Source: Budorcas taxicolor
Taxonomy: Eukaryota; Chordata; Mammalia; Artiodactyla; Bovidae
Length of the DNA stretch: 64,000 bases
Assembly (NCBI RefSeq): GCF_023091745.1
Contig: NC_068910.1
Location: forward strand, 1,524,272 to 1,588,271
Direction: 5' to 3'
The notes beneath the pieces are model-generated. The model made no database searches. It was not told the DNA's origin and saw only the letters and a list, made by a program, of their open reading frames with translations. This document shows positions 45,301 through 56,800 of the stretch, piece after piece. The first letter of the stretch is position 1. Every line of letters begins with the position of its first letter. A program made the translations under genes and the position numbers.

Positions 45301-48300
45301 TGATGTCTGGGGCAAGACTGCTCTCTCCAGGCCTCGGTGTCCTCATCTATAAACAGAGCCGAAAGAGGTTCCTTTTGCTCACTCATCTGCTGAGCAGGGC
45401 TGTCTGACCCTCTGGCCAGGGTCTCGCGTTTTCCACCACCTCTGGGTGTACGGCCCTCTCTGCCGCGAGGCTGCCTGTGTCCTCTGCCTGGGCTGGGACC
45501 TGCCTCTCTGGGAACCTCCTCAGACCTCAGGTCTGCCTCTGTGTTCCGGATCCTGCTTCTCCCTGGGCCCTGGATGGCTCCACAGACGCTGCAAAGGCCC
45601 CTTTTAAGGCCAAACTTCCCGAGCAACCCGTAGAATGCGGTCTTGACCCAGTCAACTCCAGCTCAAGCTGTCCTCCGCCAGGACAGGACCTGGTGCTGAG
45701 CACAGGACTGAAACCCAAGTCCATGTTGCATCTGACCCTGGCGACGGGGGTATCCTAGCCTGCAGAGCTGAGACTCTTCATCCAGAGGTGAACATGTCCA
45801 CATCTGGCCCGGGAATCAGGAACCCTGAGAATCCAGGGAGAGCAGACCACCAGCTGCGGCGCCACTTCCCACCGAGGAGGTAAGCGGGCAGCCCGGCAAC
45901 CACAGCGGCGGCTTCCACCCGAATCCGGCAAGAATCTGCCCATGGCTGCCCCGCAGGGGCAAGTGAGGGCGGCCCTGTGCGGCCCAGCCACATCCGCCAT
46001 GCAAAGAGATTGCCATTCCCCCCCACAAGGTGGGTGCATGCCAGCCGGAACTAGAGTCTCAAACAGAGGTGCACAGACCCCAGAGCCCTTCTGATGGTGT
46101 CCAGGCAACAGGGGGACAGAAGGGAGCCAGAGCTTTCTCAGACACGGCAGAAGCACCTGCAAGTTTCTGAGCTGCTCTCTGGAGGCAGGGAGGGGAGTGG
46201 GTTATCCAGGGAGGCTGGCAGGAGGGTCCCCCAGCTGCCTGTGGTCCCACAAGGTGCTTGGTCATCCGAGGCACCTCCTGAGAAGTTTTTATGTGGAGAT
46301 TACACATTTTGTGTGTGTGTGTGTGAAACCTCTCACTTTCAAAATGTGGGCTTGAAACTGGAACTTTGTGCATTGATGGCAGGAATGTAACGTGATGCAG
46401 CTATTGGAAAACAGTATGGAGGGTCCTCAAAAGATCCAACATAGAATTGAGCCGTCAATTTTACTTCCGGGGACACAACCGAAAGAATTGAAAGCAGTGA
46501 CTCGGAGACCCGCGCAGCCGTGCTCAGGGCAGCACTCACCACCGCAGCCACCCGGCGGGAGCACCCAGGGCCCATCGGTGGCTGACGGATGAACACACCG
46601 TGCACTGTTACTCAGCCTTAAAAGGAGGTTCTGACACTGCGACATGGATTAACCTGAAAAACGCTGCGCTCAGTGAAACAAGCCCGTCAAAAAGGGACAA
46701 GCATTGCATGATCCCACGTATGCGAGGGCCGACAGGAGCCAAGTTCCCAAAGACAGGAAGGGGGATGGTGGGTGGCAGAGGCTGGGACAGGGACGGGGTC
46801 AGAATCTCCGGTTTGCAAGATGGAAAGTCTTCTGGGAGCGGATCCTGGTGATGGCTGCACAACAGTACGAGCCTCTTTCATGCCACTGGAGTGTGCACCG
46901 AAACACGGGTGTGACGGCACCCTTACATCCTGTGGGTGTTACCAAAACAAATTCCGTTAACAAAATCCATAGCAAAATAAACTCCTAAGCCAAACAAAAT
47001 CACGTGTGACGTGGTGTGGCCTGCAGTCCCCACCTGTGTGATCACTCATTTTGATCTCTGCGGGTTGTTCTGGCTGTTTCACGAGACAAGCAGCTTTGGA
47101 TGGCGGTCTCCTGATGGAACAGGAGGCAGAGGAAAGCCCCGCGGTGGTGACGCCCTCAGCCTGCCGCTGCTGAGGGCCTGCACCCTGGGTGACCAGCTCC
47201 CCCCAGAGCCCTGCGCTGTGCACCTCCGGGTATGTGCTTCCCTGTTCTCGCCCAACTTCTCTTGCCTCTCCCAAGTGTTCTCTTTCTCCTGGCCACCTCC
47301 ATCAGGGGCTAAGAGCAGAGCAGTGAGGCCCTGTCCCAGCACCCCCTCCAGCGCCTCCACTGGGAGTGTTGCCCCTGGAGTCTGCAGCACGGCTCCCTGG
47401 AGCCCGGGACCCCTCTCCACAGGAGCATCGCCGTGACAGCGGCAGGTGTTGGCTCTCCCAACAACCAGCACCTGTTGCTGTGGGCTCCTGGGAGTTCAAC
47501 TGTGAGCACCCACTGTCCTGATTCAGAGATGGACAAACCACACCTCACGGCAGCTTTGTATGTACTGGGGGCCTCCCACGAAGCCCAAGCCAGAGCTCCT
47601 TCCCCGAGGACTGAGGCTCTACCCTCCCCCTGGCTGAGGTCAGCCATCGCCCCCTCTGGTCCCCATCACTAACCTACCCTCTGGGCTTTCCCAGTGGAGA
47701 GCAGGGTGCTGCCCTCATCCTGCAAGCTGAGACCCAGGCCAGGAGCCCCTCCATCTGCCCCTGTGGGCGGAGTCTCTCCCCTGCCTGGGTCTGTTCCGCT
47801 TGGGTGCGCAGAGCTTTTCAGGTACACAGCTTTCCAGGAAGCTGTGAAGCCAGGTGGACTGCACACAAGAGTCGGGGAGCCATCTGTCCACTGCAACAGA
47901 AATCTGGAGTCTAGGGGACCCTCTGCTTCCTCTGAGGCCTGGAGCCAAGCCTTGTGCCCGCAGGGAGGGTGGGCTGAGGAGAGCCTGCGGGCTGGGAGCC
48001 CAGTGAGGGGTCAGAGAGCCTCAGGCAGGAGCTGGTTGCCCTTCTCCTGAGACTTATTGGCAGAGAGGAGAAAACGGCAGTCCAGCGAAAATCTGGAGAG
48101 CGACCTGGCAACGCCTAGAAACGCTGAGGATTCAGACAAGAGGCAACTGCAGAAGGAAATGCCTATGACGCCGTTTACGTAGACCTGAAAATCACAAAAC
48201 CATGTTCTGATATGAGAATGCGCCTTTAAACATCACATTTATGTCGAGGTTATAAGAACCGGAATGAAAAGCACGCACACTCTGGGAACATCACATGCTG

Positions 48301-48480
48301 TGTGGTGAAAGCCCCCATCAAACTGCCAACTCCGGAAGAAAAGAGTGCGGAAAACCAAGGAGATTTCCCTCTTGCTGCTCTGCTAAACGAAGGAAACGTG
48401 ACAAGTCTTCACAGTCGACATTCCCGCACGTTCAGTGTATTTGTAAAGTCTCTCACTCCAAGCAGAAGAGCCCAGAGGAG
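42330..48480. other. Intergenic between H1-10 and HMCES
   Basis: It holds G-rich runs at 43655-43690, a MIR-like CCTCGGTGTCCTCATCTATA word at 45333-45352, a short GT tract (46310-46324) and an L1 remnant (46335-46985). No gene is recognised; open frames at 43.1-48.0 kb lack family or splice support. Confidence 0.7.
46335..46985 (+). mobile_element. L1 LINE 3' remnant
   Basis: Words in L1 order: GGAAAACAGTATGGAGGGTC, TGTTACTCAGCCTTAAAAGG, ATTGCATGATCCCACGTATG, ending with an A-rich CAAAATAAACTCC tail. Heavily mutated and dead. Confidence 0.85.
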
Positions 48481-49080
48481 ACGGAAGCCGGAGCAGAGCG
48501 CCCGCCCCTCCGCGGGGCCGGCTCCAGGACACCCTCCGCGGCCCCGGAAGAGGAACCGGGGAGCCCGGGCCGCGCGGGCCCCGCCCCCCGGCCCCGCCAT
48601 TGGCAGGAGCAGCGCCGGGCCCCGCTCTGATTGGCGGCGTTGCGATCCCTGATTTGCATAGACCCGGATCGGGCTGGCGGGCCGGGGCTCGGCGGCGGAG
48701 GCGCCGGTCTGCAGCAGCGCCCGGGACACCTGCGCGGCGGGGCGGACGTCCTGGGGGCTCGCCCTGGAGCCGACGGGTCCCTCCGCCTCGGCGCGCCCCA
48801 CCCCGCGTCGGCGCCCCCCCATCCAGACGCGGCGCCCGGGTGAGCCTGCAGAGCGGCGCGCAACCTGCCTTCGCGGATCCAAGCATCTGGGCGAGGGGCG
48901 GCCGGCCACAGCCACACAGAGGGACATCTGCCTGCAGAGCAAACGTGGGGGCGCCGGCCAGGCTGGGCGGGTGGCCGCCTCCGACGCGTGTCCCGGTCCG
49001 TGCGCTCCGCACCTGAGCCGGGGCTGGGCTCGCGCCCGACCTGCGCGCCCGCCCCCGCAGCCCCTCCTGCCCGGCAGGCG
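48480..49080. promoter_or_regulatory. Orphan CpG island promoter with paired CCAAT boxes and an octamer
   Basis: About 600 bp of CpG-rich DNA between H1-10 and the 3' end of HMCES. It contains inverted CCAAT boxes (ATTGG) at 48599-48603 and 48630-48634, spaced 31 bp, and an octamer ATTTGCAT at 48652-48659. The 31-32 bp spacing is typical of NF-Y-driven promoters and the octamer is an Oct-1/Oct-2 site, used for example in H2B genes. No known gene is recognised downstream. Confidence 0.65.
48652..48659 (+). promoter_or_regulatory. Octamer element ATTTGCAT
   Basis: Exact octamer (reverse of ATGCAAAT) 18 bp past the second inverted CCAAT box inside the CpG island. Confidence 0.6.
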
Positions 49081-49147
49081 CTCCGTCTGGTTGCTTTAAG
49101 CCAGTGGATTCAGACAACTTCCAGGTATTAAGAGTGAAAAAAGACTC

Positions 49148-49153
49148 AATAAA
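49148..49153 (+). terminator. Plus-strand poly(A) signal AATAAA
   Basis: AATAAA at the end of the orphan CpG island, followed by a CTTTATTGTTT stretch. It could end a short plus-strand transcript starting near 48.69 kb. No transcript is proven. Confidence 0.4.
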
Positions 49154-49171
49154 GAGCCCCTTAGCCAAGTC

Positions 49172-49177
49172 TTTATT
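49172..49177 (-). terminator. HMCES: Distal poly(A) signal of HMCES (AATAAA, minus strand)
   Basis: TTTATT on the plus strand is AATAAA on the minus strand, about 1.4 kb past the HMCES stop. A proximal alternative lies at 49322-49327. Confidence 0.55.
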
Positions 49178-49321
49178 GTTTACCAAAAAGCAGTTTTGCC
49201 AACAAAAACCCCAGCTGCCCCCCTACTTGTGACAAAATCATTCCCCAGGACCGTGGCCAGGAGGAAGCAGATCAGAGTTCTTCCCACCGGCTGCATTTTC
49301 TAGACAGGTTATCAAATACAG

Positions 49322-49327
49322 TTTATT
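49322..49327 (-). terminator. HMCES: Proximal poly(A) signal of HMCES (AATAAA, minus strand)
   Basis: TTTATT on the plus strand. It is about 1.25 kb past the stop codon, between the minisatellite and the distal signal. Confidence 0.55.
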
Positions 49328-49673
49328 CAGAAAACAAGACAATGTTTTAAGAACCTAACTCCCAAACACTGAAAGAGCCCATAGGCTGAGCAGAATACAG
49401 CCTCTGCTGAGAACCGCCAGTAGGGACAGGCTCCGAGGGAGGGCCCACCCGGCCACCCGGCCACCCGGCCACCCGGAGAGGGCTGTGGGCCAGCGCTCCC
49501 TCCCCTCCCTCGGAACTGATGGGGGTGGCCCGCGCCTCTTCCCGGGCTGCCTGCCCAGCCCGCCGGGCAGTCCTGGTCGCAGCCAGCACGCACTGCCCGG
49601 GGAGGCCGAGACCCTGAACCAACATCGGGCTATGATGGCAGCCAGTCCGCCGCCCGCCAGCCCCCACAAGTGC

Positions 49674-50565
49674 GACCCGTGATCCCAGCAGGATTGAGCA
49701 CAGCACTCCCCCAACACACACACACACACCCACACCCACACACACACACACCACATACCACACCACACCACACCACACCACACCAGACACACACAACCAC
49801 ACCACACACAACCACACCACACACACACACGACCCGTGATCCCAGCAGGATTCAGCACAGCACTCCCCCAACACACACACACACACACACACACACCACA
49901 CCAGACCCACACACACACCCACCCACACACACACACACCCACCACATACCACACCACACCACACCAGACACACACAACCACACCACACACACACACACCC
50001 ACCACATACCACACCACACCACACCAGACACACACAACCACACCACACACACACGACCCGTGATCCCAGCAGGATTGAGCACAGCACTCCCCCAACACAC
50101 ACACACACACACACACACCACACACCACACACCACACCAGACACACACAACCACACCACACACAACCACACCACACACAACCACACCACACCACACCACA
50201 CCAGACACACACAACCACACCAGACACACACAACCACACCACACACACACACGACCCGTGATCCCAGCAGGATTCAGCACAGCACCTCTGGGCTTGGAAC
50301 TCCCCCACCACCACACCAGACACACACACACCACACACACACACACCACACAAACAACCTGTGATCACAGCAGGATTCAGCACAGCACCTCTGGGCTTGG
50401 AACTCCCCCCCCGCTACACACACACACACATGACCTGTGATCACACACTATTCACAGCACACCTCGGCCTGGGAACTCCCTCCCACACACACACACACCA
50501 CACACACCCACACACATGACCTGTGATCACGCGGTATGCAGCGCTGTGCCCCTCGGCCGCGGTCT
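49674..50565. repeat. Composite CA-rich minisatellite with a seven-times repeated anchor
   Basis: An anchor beginning GACCCGTGATCCCAGCAGGA (or GACCTGTGATCAC) recurs at 49674, 49831, 50055, 50253, 50356, 50432 and 50518. Anchors are separated by CA/CCACA/ACAC tracts of varying length, so unit sizes run from 76 to 224 bp. The last three anchors are more diverged and carry a CCTCTGGGCTTGGAACTCCC extension. Confidence 0.95.
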
Positions 50566-50579
50566 CCGGAAAGCCTGAG

Positions 50580-50816
50580 CTACTGCGTGTGAGGCCGCTT
50601 GGCCACAGGCTCTTCCTCCTGACCCCGCTTCAGCCATCGCTCCAGGAGGCTGGCGCTGCCTCTCTTGGGGGTTACTGGGCTCTTCTGCAGGAACTGGCTG
50701 GACCACTGGGGCGCATCTGACTCTGCCTTTTGGGGTGTTTTGGGCTCTTCCTTTTTGGGTGACTTCGTGGCCAGCCACTGCAGCATCTTCTGGCTGCTGG
50801 CACTCACCTTGAGCTC
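50580..50816 (-). CDS. HMCES: HMCES last coding exon (residues 277-354, stop)
   Basis: Acceptor CTCCTAG. It codes for the low-complexity tail with KSPKKEE, PQWSSQFLQKSP and EEEPVAKRPHTQ, then TAG at 50582-50580. Confidence 0.95.
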   Translation of the reverse strand, partial: ELKVSASSQKMLQWLATKSPKKEEPKTPQKAESDAPQWSSQFLQKSPVTPKRGSASLLERWLKRGQEEEPVAKRPHTQ

Positions 50817-53800
50817 CTAGGAGAAAGCAGCAGCAGCTCAGACCCCCAGCTCGAGCTCCCGGTAAAGTGGGGAAGAGGCGCTGCGTGAGGGACCGACCTG
50901 GGCACGAGGAGGGGAGCAGGGTGGGTTCCCAGGGCCGGAAGGGAGAGGGGGCAGCTCGTGGTGGGCGAGACCGGCCACAGAAGATAGCGGGCAGGCTCTC
51001 CAAACCGGGGCAGAGGAGGAAGCAAGCGCAGGAGAAAGAGCGTCACTCGGCCTGAGAAGGCCGTGCAGGGAGCAAGCTGGAGGGCGAGCACCCCTCAGAC
51101 AGAGGCTGGGCGAGAGGGGCCTGCTGCCCCCTGCGCCCGAGCCCAGCACAGGATGCCAGCTCTCCAGAGCGCGAATTCTGCAGAGAAGACGGTGGCAAAC
51201 GTGGGGGCGGGTCTGGTGCAAAATGAGTATCTATAGTTGCATTTTTTGAGAGACAGGTAACGAAAAGCGCTACCAGGGATACAAGGCTTTGAGAGAACCG
51301 AGAGAAAAAGGCTGATGCTGACTGCGAGTGTGAAAACGTAAGAGGCTTTGAGGGAGACAGGGCGGGGGCCGTGGTTCCAGCTGTCCCCGTCCTCTGGCCC
51401 CCGAGGAGCAGCTGCCGCCCCCACGCCTCACCCCAGGTGTCGGCGGGGCCAACTGCTGCTCTGGGGCTTATCACCCAGGCCTCTTGTCTGTCCACCTTCC
51501 TTTCAAAATACAGCCCCGCGATCCCCGCCAACCCTAAAGCCTGTGCTCCTCACAGGAACGCTCTCCAGTCTCCTGAAGGAGAACGAGGACTGAAATCCCC
51601 CCATCCTGGAGCTGGGAAAGCAGAGAAAACAGACGGAAACACATCTCCCATTCGGGTGGCAAGAGACGGTTCTGGTCAGGGCCCCTCTGTCCTTTTCACA
51701 GTCACCCTCCAGAGGAGGAGTGCTCAAAGGGGGCTTATCAGACCCACCCGAGCAGCCTCGTGAAGTCACAGAAGGCCCGGCCCAGCCTGAACACGGACAG
51801 GCACGCACCGGGCCGACCCGCAGCCCGCTCTGAGGGTCACACCCTGGGCCGCCTTGCTGTGCACAGGGGGACGAACTGTGGGTGCTTTGGATTCAGTGTC
51901 TGGCGGTAAAGGTCCCAGGGTGCACTGAGAGGCCCCTCGCAGCAGGCGGAGCTTGGCAGGGACAGTGGGCGTCCGGGCCCTACCTTTCCGGCCAGCAGGT
52001 GGAGCGGGAACAGACACTCGGGAGTGTTGTTCCAGGAGCTGTTCACCACGGACGAGACCGGGTGGAAGGCGATGTTCTCCGTGGGGCCGATCAACTTCAG
52101 AGCTTCCTGAGCTGAGACCTCACCAAAGTCCAGCCACTTAGAGACCGCCTCCTCGCCATCCAGTATGGCAGGCATCCTGGGGGGTGAGCGCAAGACAGGG
52201 GTCGGGGGCACCGGGGGGAGTCTAGTCAGCTGAGGCACAGGCTACCCCCCTCTCCACGCCTGCACCCTGCACGCTGCCCCGTGCCCCCGGGAACAACAGG
52301 GCACGGAGCTCAGCACAGGAGAGCCAGCTCAGAGTGTGGTGGCGAAGACCGTGCCCGGTGCTGCAAGTGGGTGCCCTCCTGTGCAAACGCTGCAGACTGG
52401 CGACCTTTACGGCGCCCCGGCCTAGACTCCAAGGGGAAACAAAGCCTGGAAAACCTGTCTGTCATGAAGACCCCAGCCTTCCCACCCACGGCAGGCTTAT
52501 GTAAGGAAGAGCTATTTATAAAACTGTGACCGAAATGGCTCAGAAAAGTGAAGAGGCCTCCCCAGACGACTCCTGGTACCCACAAGACGTTAGGAAAAGA
52601 GCTCTTGGTTAGCTTCCAATTTTATGCTCTAGGCCAGTGCAAAGCATGTACACACTTTATTGGGGGATGGTATGGTTGAATTTAGGAGAGAAATGCATGA
52701 ATGTTACTTTTAATAATTATTGTTGCTTCAACAAATTAAACACATACTTGCTTTACTATTTTATTTTTTGGCTGCACCACACAGCTTGTAGGATCTCAGT
52801 TTCTCAGGGATCAAATTTAGGCCCTCAGCAGTGGCGGCATGGAGTCCTAACCGCCGGCCTGCCAGGGAATCTTCCCAGGATATACTTTTAAGCAGTATTT
52901 TTAACCCTCTGCCATCTGGATTTACAATGGATGGCACCTTTGCACTGAATCACAACTTCATTGGCAATACTTGGCAGCAGTTTACTTTTCTTAACTGTAT
53001 AACACAGTGGAACAGAATCTTAGATTTGATGAAATAGGACTTTATTTTAAGGTGAATTAGCAAGACTAGAACTATTATATCCCAGGAAAGCATCATTTCA
53101 GACAGAATGCTTAGGACAAAGGGGTTAAAATAGATAACCTAATATGTGCCATACTGGATTCTTCTCAGCAAAACATCATAAAATTACCCCTGAGGGCACT
53201 GAGACCTGGCAAAAATCCTGAAATCATCACACAAGTATGTCAGTTCTGCTAATGCTTGTTTTTAAAATGAAAACTTATTCCAGTGGGATTGGCTATTAGA
53301 CAGCAATTCAAGCATAATGCAAATTTTGCATTTGCTTATACACTGTTTCATCTGTGAGGAAACCCAATGTGAACACAGAACGCGTCACGCTGCTGAGCTG
53401 AACCTTGCAAGGGCACGAAGCCTGCGCCTCAGACGCTGCTGGCCGCCTCGGCTCAGCGCACGGTCTCCTCCAAAGTGGCGGTCTGCTCTCACTTTGCCCT
53501 TGTAAACGCTTCTGTTCAAAAACCTGCTCGTATAACACCTCAAACACGTCTAAGCTTCCTGGCTCAGACATTCTAAGCAGTGCACGAAAACGGAAAACGT
53601 GTAAGTCTTGGGGAGAAGGGTGAAATAATAATAAACCATCTTGAAAGCCAGACTTCCCAGGTGGCTCAGTGGTAAAGAATCCACCTGCCAGTGCAGGAAA
53701 CGTAGGTTTGATCCCTGGGCTGGGAAGATCCCCTGGAGAAGGAAACGGCAGCCCACTCGGTACTCTTGCCTGGGAAATCCCATGGACACAGGAGCCTGGC

Positions 53801-56800
53801 GGGTTACAGTCCACAGAGTCGCAAAGAGCTGGACACAACTGACAGACTAAACGACGCTCCTGAAAGCAGGGAGAGAGCATGTGGTATCTCCTGGGCAACA
53901 GATACACAGGACCCACAGCAGTGAGGGGGCTGGAGAAAGGAATACCCACGGCCAGGACAGGTGCCAGCAGCGTGGAGAGGCGCACCGACCAGGCTCGAAG
54001 GGACAGACGCGGCGGGAAGGTTTCTCAGTATGCCGATAAAGCCAAACAGTGAGAAAAAGGGGGCCTTTCCCACAAAGAGAACGCGCTGTCTGTACACAAA
54101 GAGCTTGGCGGCGGGGGGCGCCTCTCAGGCCTCTGACGGCGGTCTGCGCGGCTCCAGGCGGGGGGCTGAAGCTAACTGGGGGAGGCGGCCCATCGCCTCA
54201 GTTCGGTTCTGATTAAATATGCATCTACTCTGAAGGCCAGCCTTGAAGGAACAGTTCAAAAGCAGAAGAACACACCCCAGGATTTAAGACCGGAAAAGAC
54301 AATCACTCCATCACCTTCCTCCCACCACGCCACAGTAAGTCGCAAACTGCGACTCCTCCAGCACAAGCTGACCTCAGGCCTTTCTGAGGTGTGGCGCCAT
54401 ATTCACTGTAGCTTCTTGGTACTTCTTAACCACAGAATGCGCGCATCTGTAGTACGGGTTGTATTAGATTCCTGTTATTTTTTTAACTGGGTCACTGACA
54501 AAATGTTTAAGTGTTGTCCCCTTATTCCCACTTTTCTGTAAGTTCTCTGGATTTCACTGTGCAGTTTTGCATAGCGTGGCAACTTCCAGGAACGGGTGTC
54601 ATGTTAGCCTCACGCAGACTGTACCTGTATCGTGTGAATCAGGCTTCGTTTCCGACTCTCTAAATCTGCGCATGCAGAAACTCTGAATGCCAAAAGCTGC
54701 TTGTTTAAACCGAAAGACGACACCCCCGCCCCGAGCCCCTCTGAACGCAGGCGCGGGGCGTGCGGCTTGCCTGTTGTGGATGTCGCTCAGGACTCTGCAG
54801 GAGTCCACGGTGATGATGCTGTACGAGTAGAGACCGTCTCCGCCCGCCGGCGGCTCCCAGCAGTCAAAGATCCCGGCCATGGTCAGCGGCCTCCAGTTGT
54901 CCCAGACTTTCTCCCAGTCCTCGGGGCTGGACACAGCGCCCACCTGCTCGGACTGGAAGCAAACCCACGGCAGGTCAGGCAGTCCGCGGCCGCCCTCCCC
55001 TGCAGGCGACACCACGGCCGTCATCTCAGCACGGAGGCCCTGGACCCGCCGTCAGAGGACCGAGGCTTGGTGGCAGAGCCTCCCCGAGGCAGTAGATTGA
55101 TGGCCCCGGAATGCTTTCAGCATACGGTCTAACACCTCCCGTGGGCACTCAGGCCTTCCGGGGTCTGGAGCCTCACTACAGCTTTCACGCCCAAGGGGAA
55201 CGTGTGACCCGCCCAGCTGTCTGTAAACAAAGCCTTCAGGTCGGGGAAGTAACTTTCCTCTTCCTGCCCGAAAGGTCTTTTCTGCCCGAGCTCAACGTGC
55301 TAACTCCCACCTGCCTTCAAGATTCAGTTCCCAGCTTCCAAAGGCTGGAGAGTCGCCTCCAGCCTTCCCCTTGACAAGAACAGGTAGAGACTCTCCATAA
55401 CCGTAACTTTCCTTAAACTCATCAGAGAACGCAGGTCATAGGGCAGCCACTTAGCCTCAACTGTAAAGCAAAGACGGGGTCATCCAAAGGGAGAGGAGAC
55501 CCTACTGCGGGCTTCCCAGTGGTGACAGGAGGCACACGAGGCCTCCTTTACGCCGCAGCTAAGCGTTCAGATAAAACAGTCATCCAGCTGCTCTCTGCAG
55601 AGCGCAGGCTTGCCCGAGAGGGCTGCAGGCGTCCGCACCAGCCTCCGCGGGTGCTCACGAGACAGACAGGGCCCGGGACAGAGGAAGACTCCCTGCCCGG
55701 CGTGTCCAGGTGCTCGGGGACAGCAAGAAGCCTCACTCCACCCTTCTCCTCCAAGTGGCACAAAGCTTAAGGAGCCAGGGGAGAAGGGATAAAGCCCCTC
55801 ACTCCTAAGAGTCAAGGGAAGCCCTGCTAAGGCTGCAAAAGGGCCACAGGAACAGCTCTCTGCTCCCCTGGGGAGCAGCAGGCTCACCGAGAAAGCTCGA
55901 GAGCTGGGGCCACAGTTCCGCTTAAGACGAGGCTGAACCGGGACAGCAGACAGCGCTCTGCAGCCTCTGTGGACGAGCAGGCCCCGGGTGACGGGCAGCA
56001 GCGGGTGCCTGGGGAGAGCGTCCTGAGGGCTTCAAAGCGTGGGGAGCAGGGCTCTTGAGGAAAACCCTCCGGAAAACCAACCCTCACCCTGAACACAGGG
56101 CAACACCAGACAAACAGCTGAAGCGTCTGGTGTGCGACGAAACCCAAGTCCAGGCCAGCTCCCGGCAAGACCAACGGAGCCTAAGGGCAGACACACGTGT
56201 CCACGTCCAGCGACAAATATGAGCCGTCTCAGTCTCTCTCCTACCTCCTGTGTCTGGCAACCAGTGAAAAAAAATCTAAGATACACAAAATAGCCAGATG
56301 GCCAAGGAACTAAGATACACAGAGATCAACAGGACCAGACTCGGGAGTGAATAAGAAGCAAGAGCGAACTTGAAAACAGATCAGTAAAAACGGCCCTGAC
56401 TGAGACGCAGGGAAAAGAACGAAGTTTATGAAACACCTGGGAGCTTGGGACAGCGTCACACCAGTCACACGTGTGTAACGAGACTCCCAGAAAGAAGAAA
56501 TAATGGGACAGAAGGGAAATCTGAATAGACAGTTTATGGCTGAGAATTCAGAAAAAAACAGGAAAGACACCCAACCGAACGTCCGAAAAGCCCGAGAGCC
56601 AGACAGAGGACGCGCCGCCGCCGCCGCTACCTGCTCGGTCCTGATCTGCGGGAAGTAGATGAAGTAGGGCTGCCGATGGTTTGAGGCCTGCCGTCGCTGC
56701 CACTCGTAGAACCCGTCCGCCAAGACGACACACCGTCTCCCCTTGACCAGAGGCACCTGGGGGAAAGCACGGGCGACCTCAGGGCGGCAGCTCCTCTGCA

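Larger units (their letters stand above)
49178..50579 (-). other. HMCES: HMCES 3' untranslated region
   Basis: Runs from the stop codon to the candidate poly(A) signals. Most of it (49674-50565) is the CA-rich composite minisatellite. A GGCCACCC 8-mer is repeated about four times at 49451-49482. Confidence 0.65.
52177..54770 (-). other. HMCES: HMCES intron 5 (GC-AG)
   Basis: 2.6 kb with a minus-strand SINE (52765-52880), AT-rich unassigned sequence (52880-53640) and a Bov-tA SINE (53650-53855). Nothing else recognised. Confidence 0.85.

Noticed and set aside
48383..49186. 267-codon minus-strand frame across the orphan CpG island
   Set aside because: Rich in Arg/Gly/Pro/Ala with no domain; it covers the putative promoter boxes and would be antisense to the proposed unit.
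49347..50440. Long Cys/Val/Trp-rich and Thr/His-rich open frames (up to 342 codons)
   Set aside because: They are readings of the CA/GT minisatellite in the HMCES 3'UTR, with no family signature.
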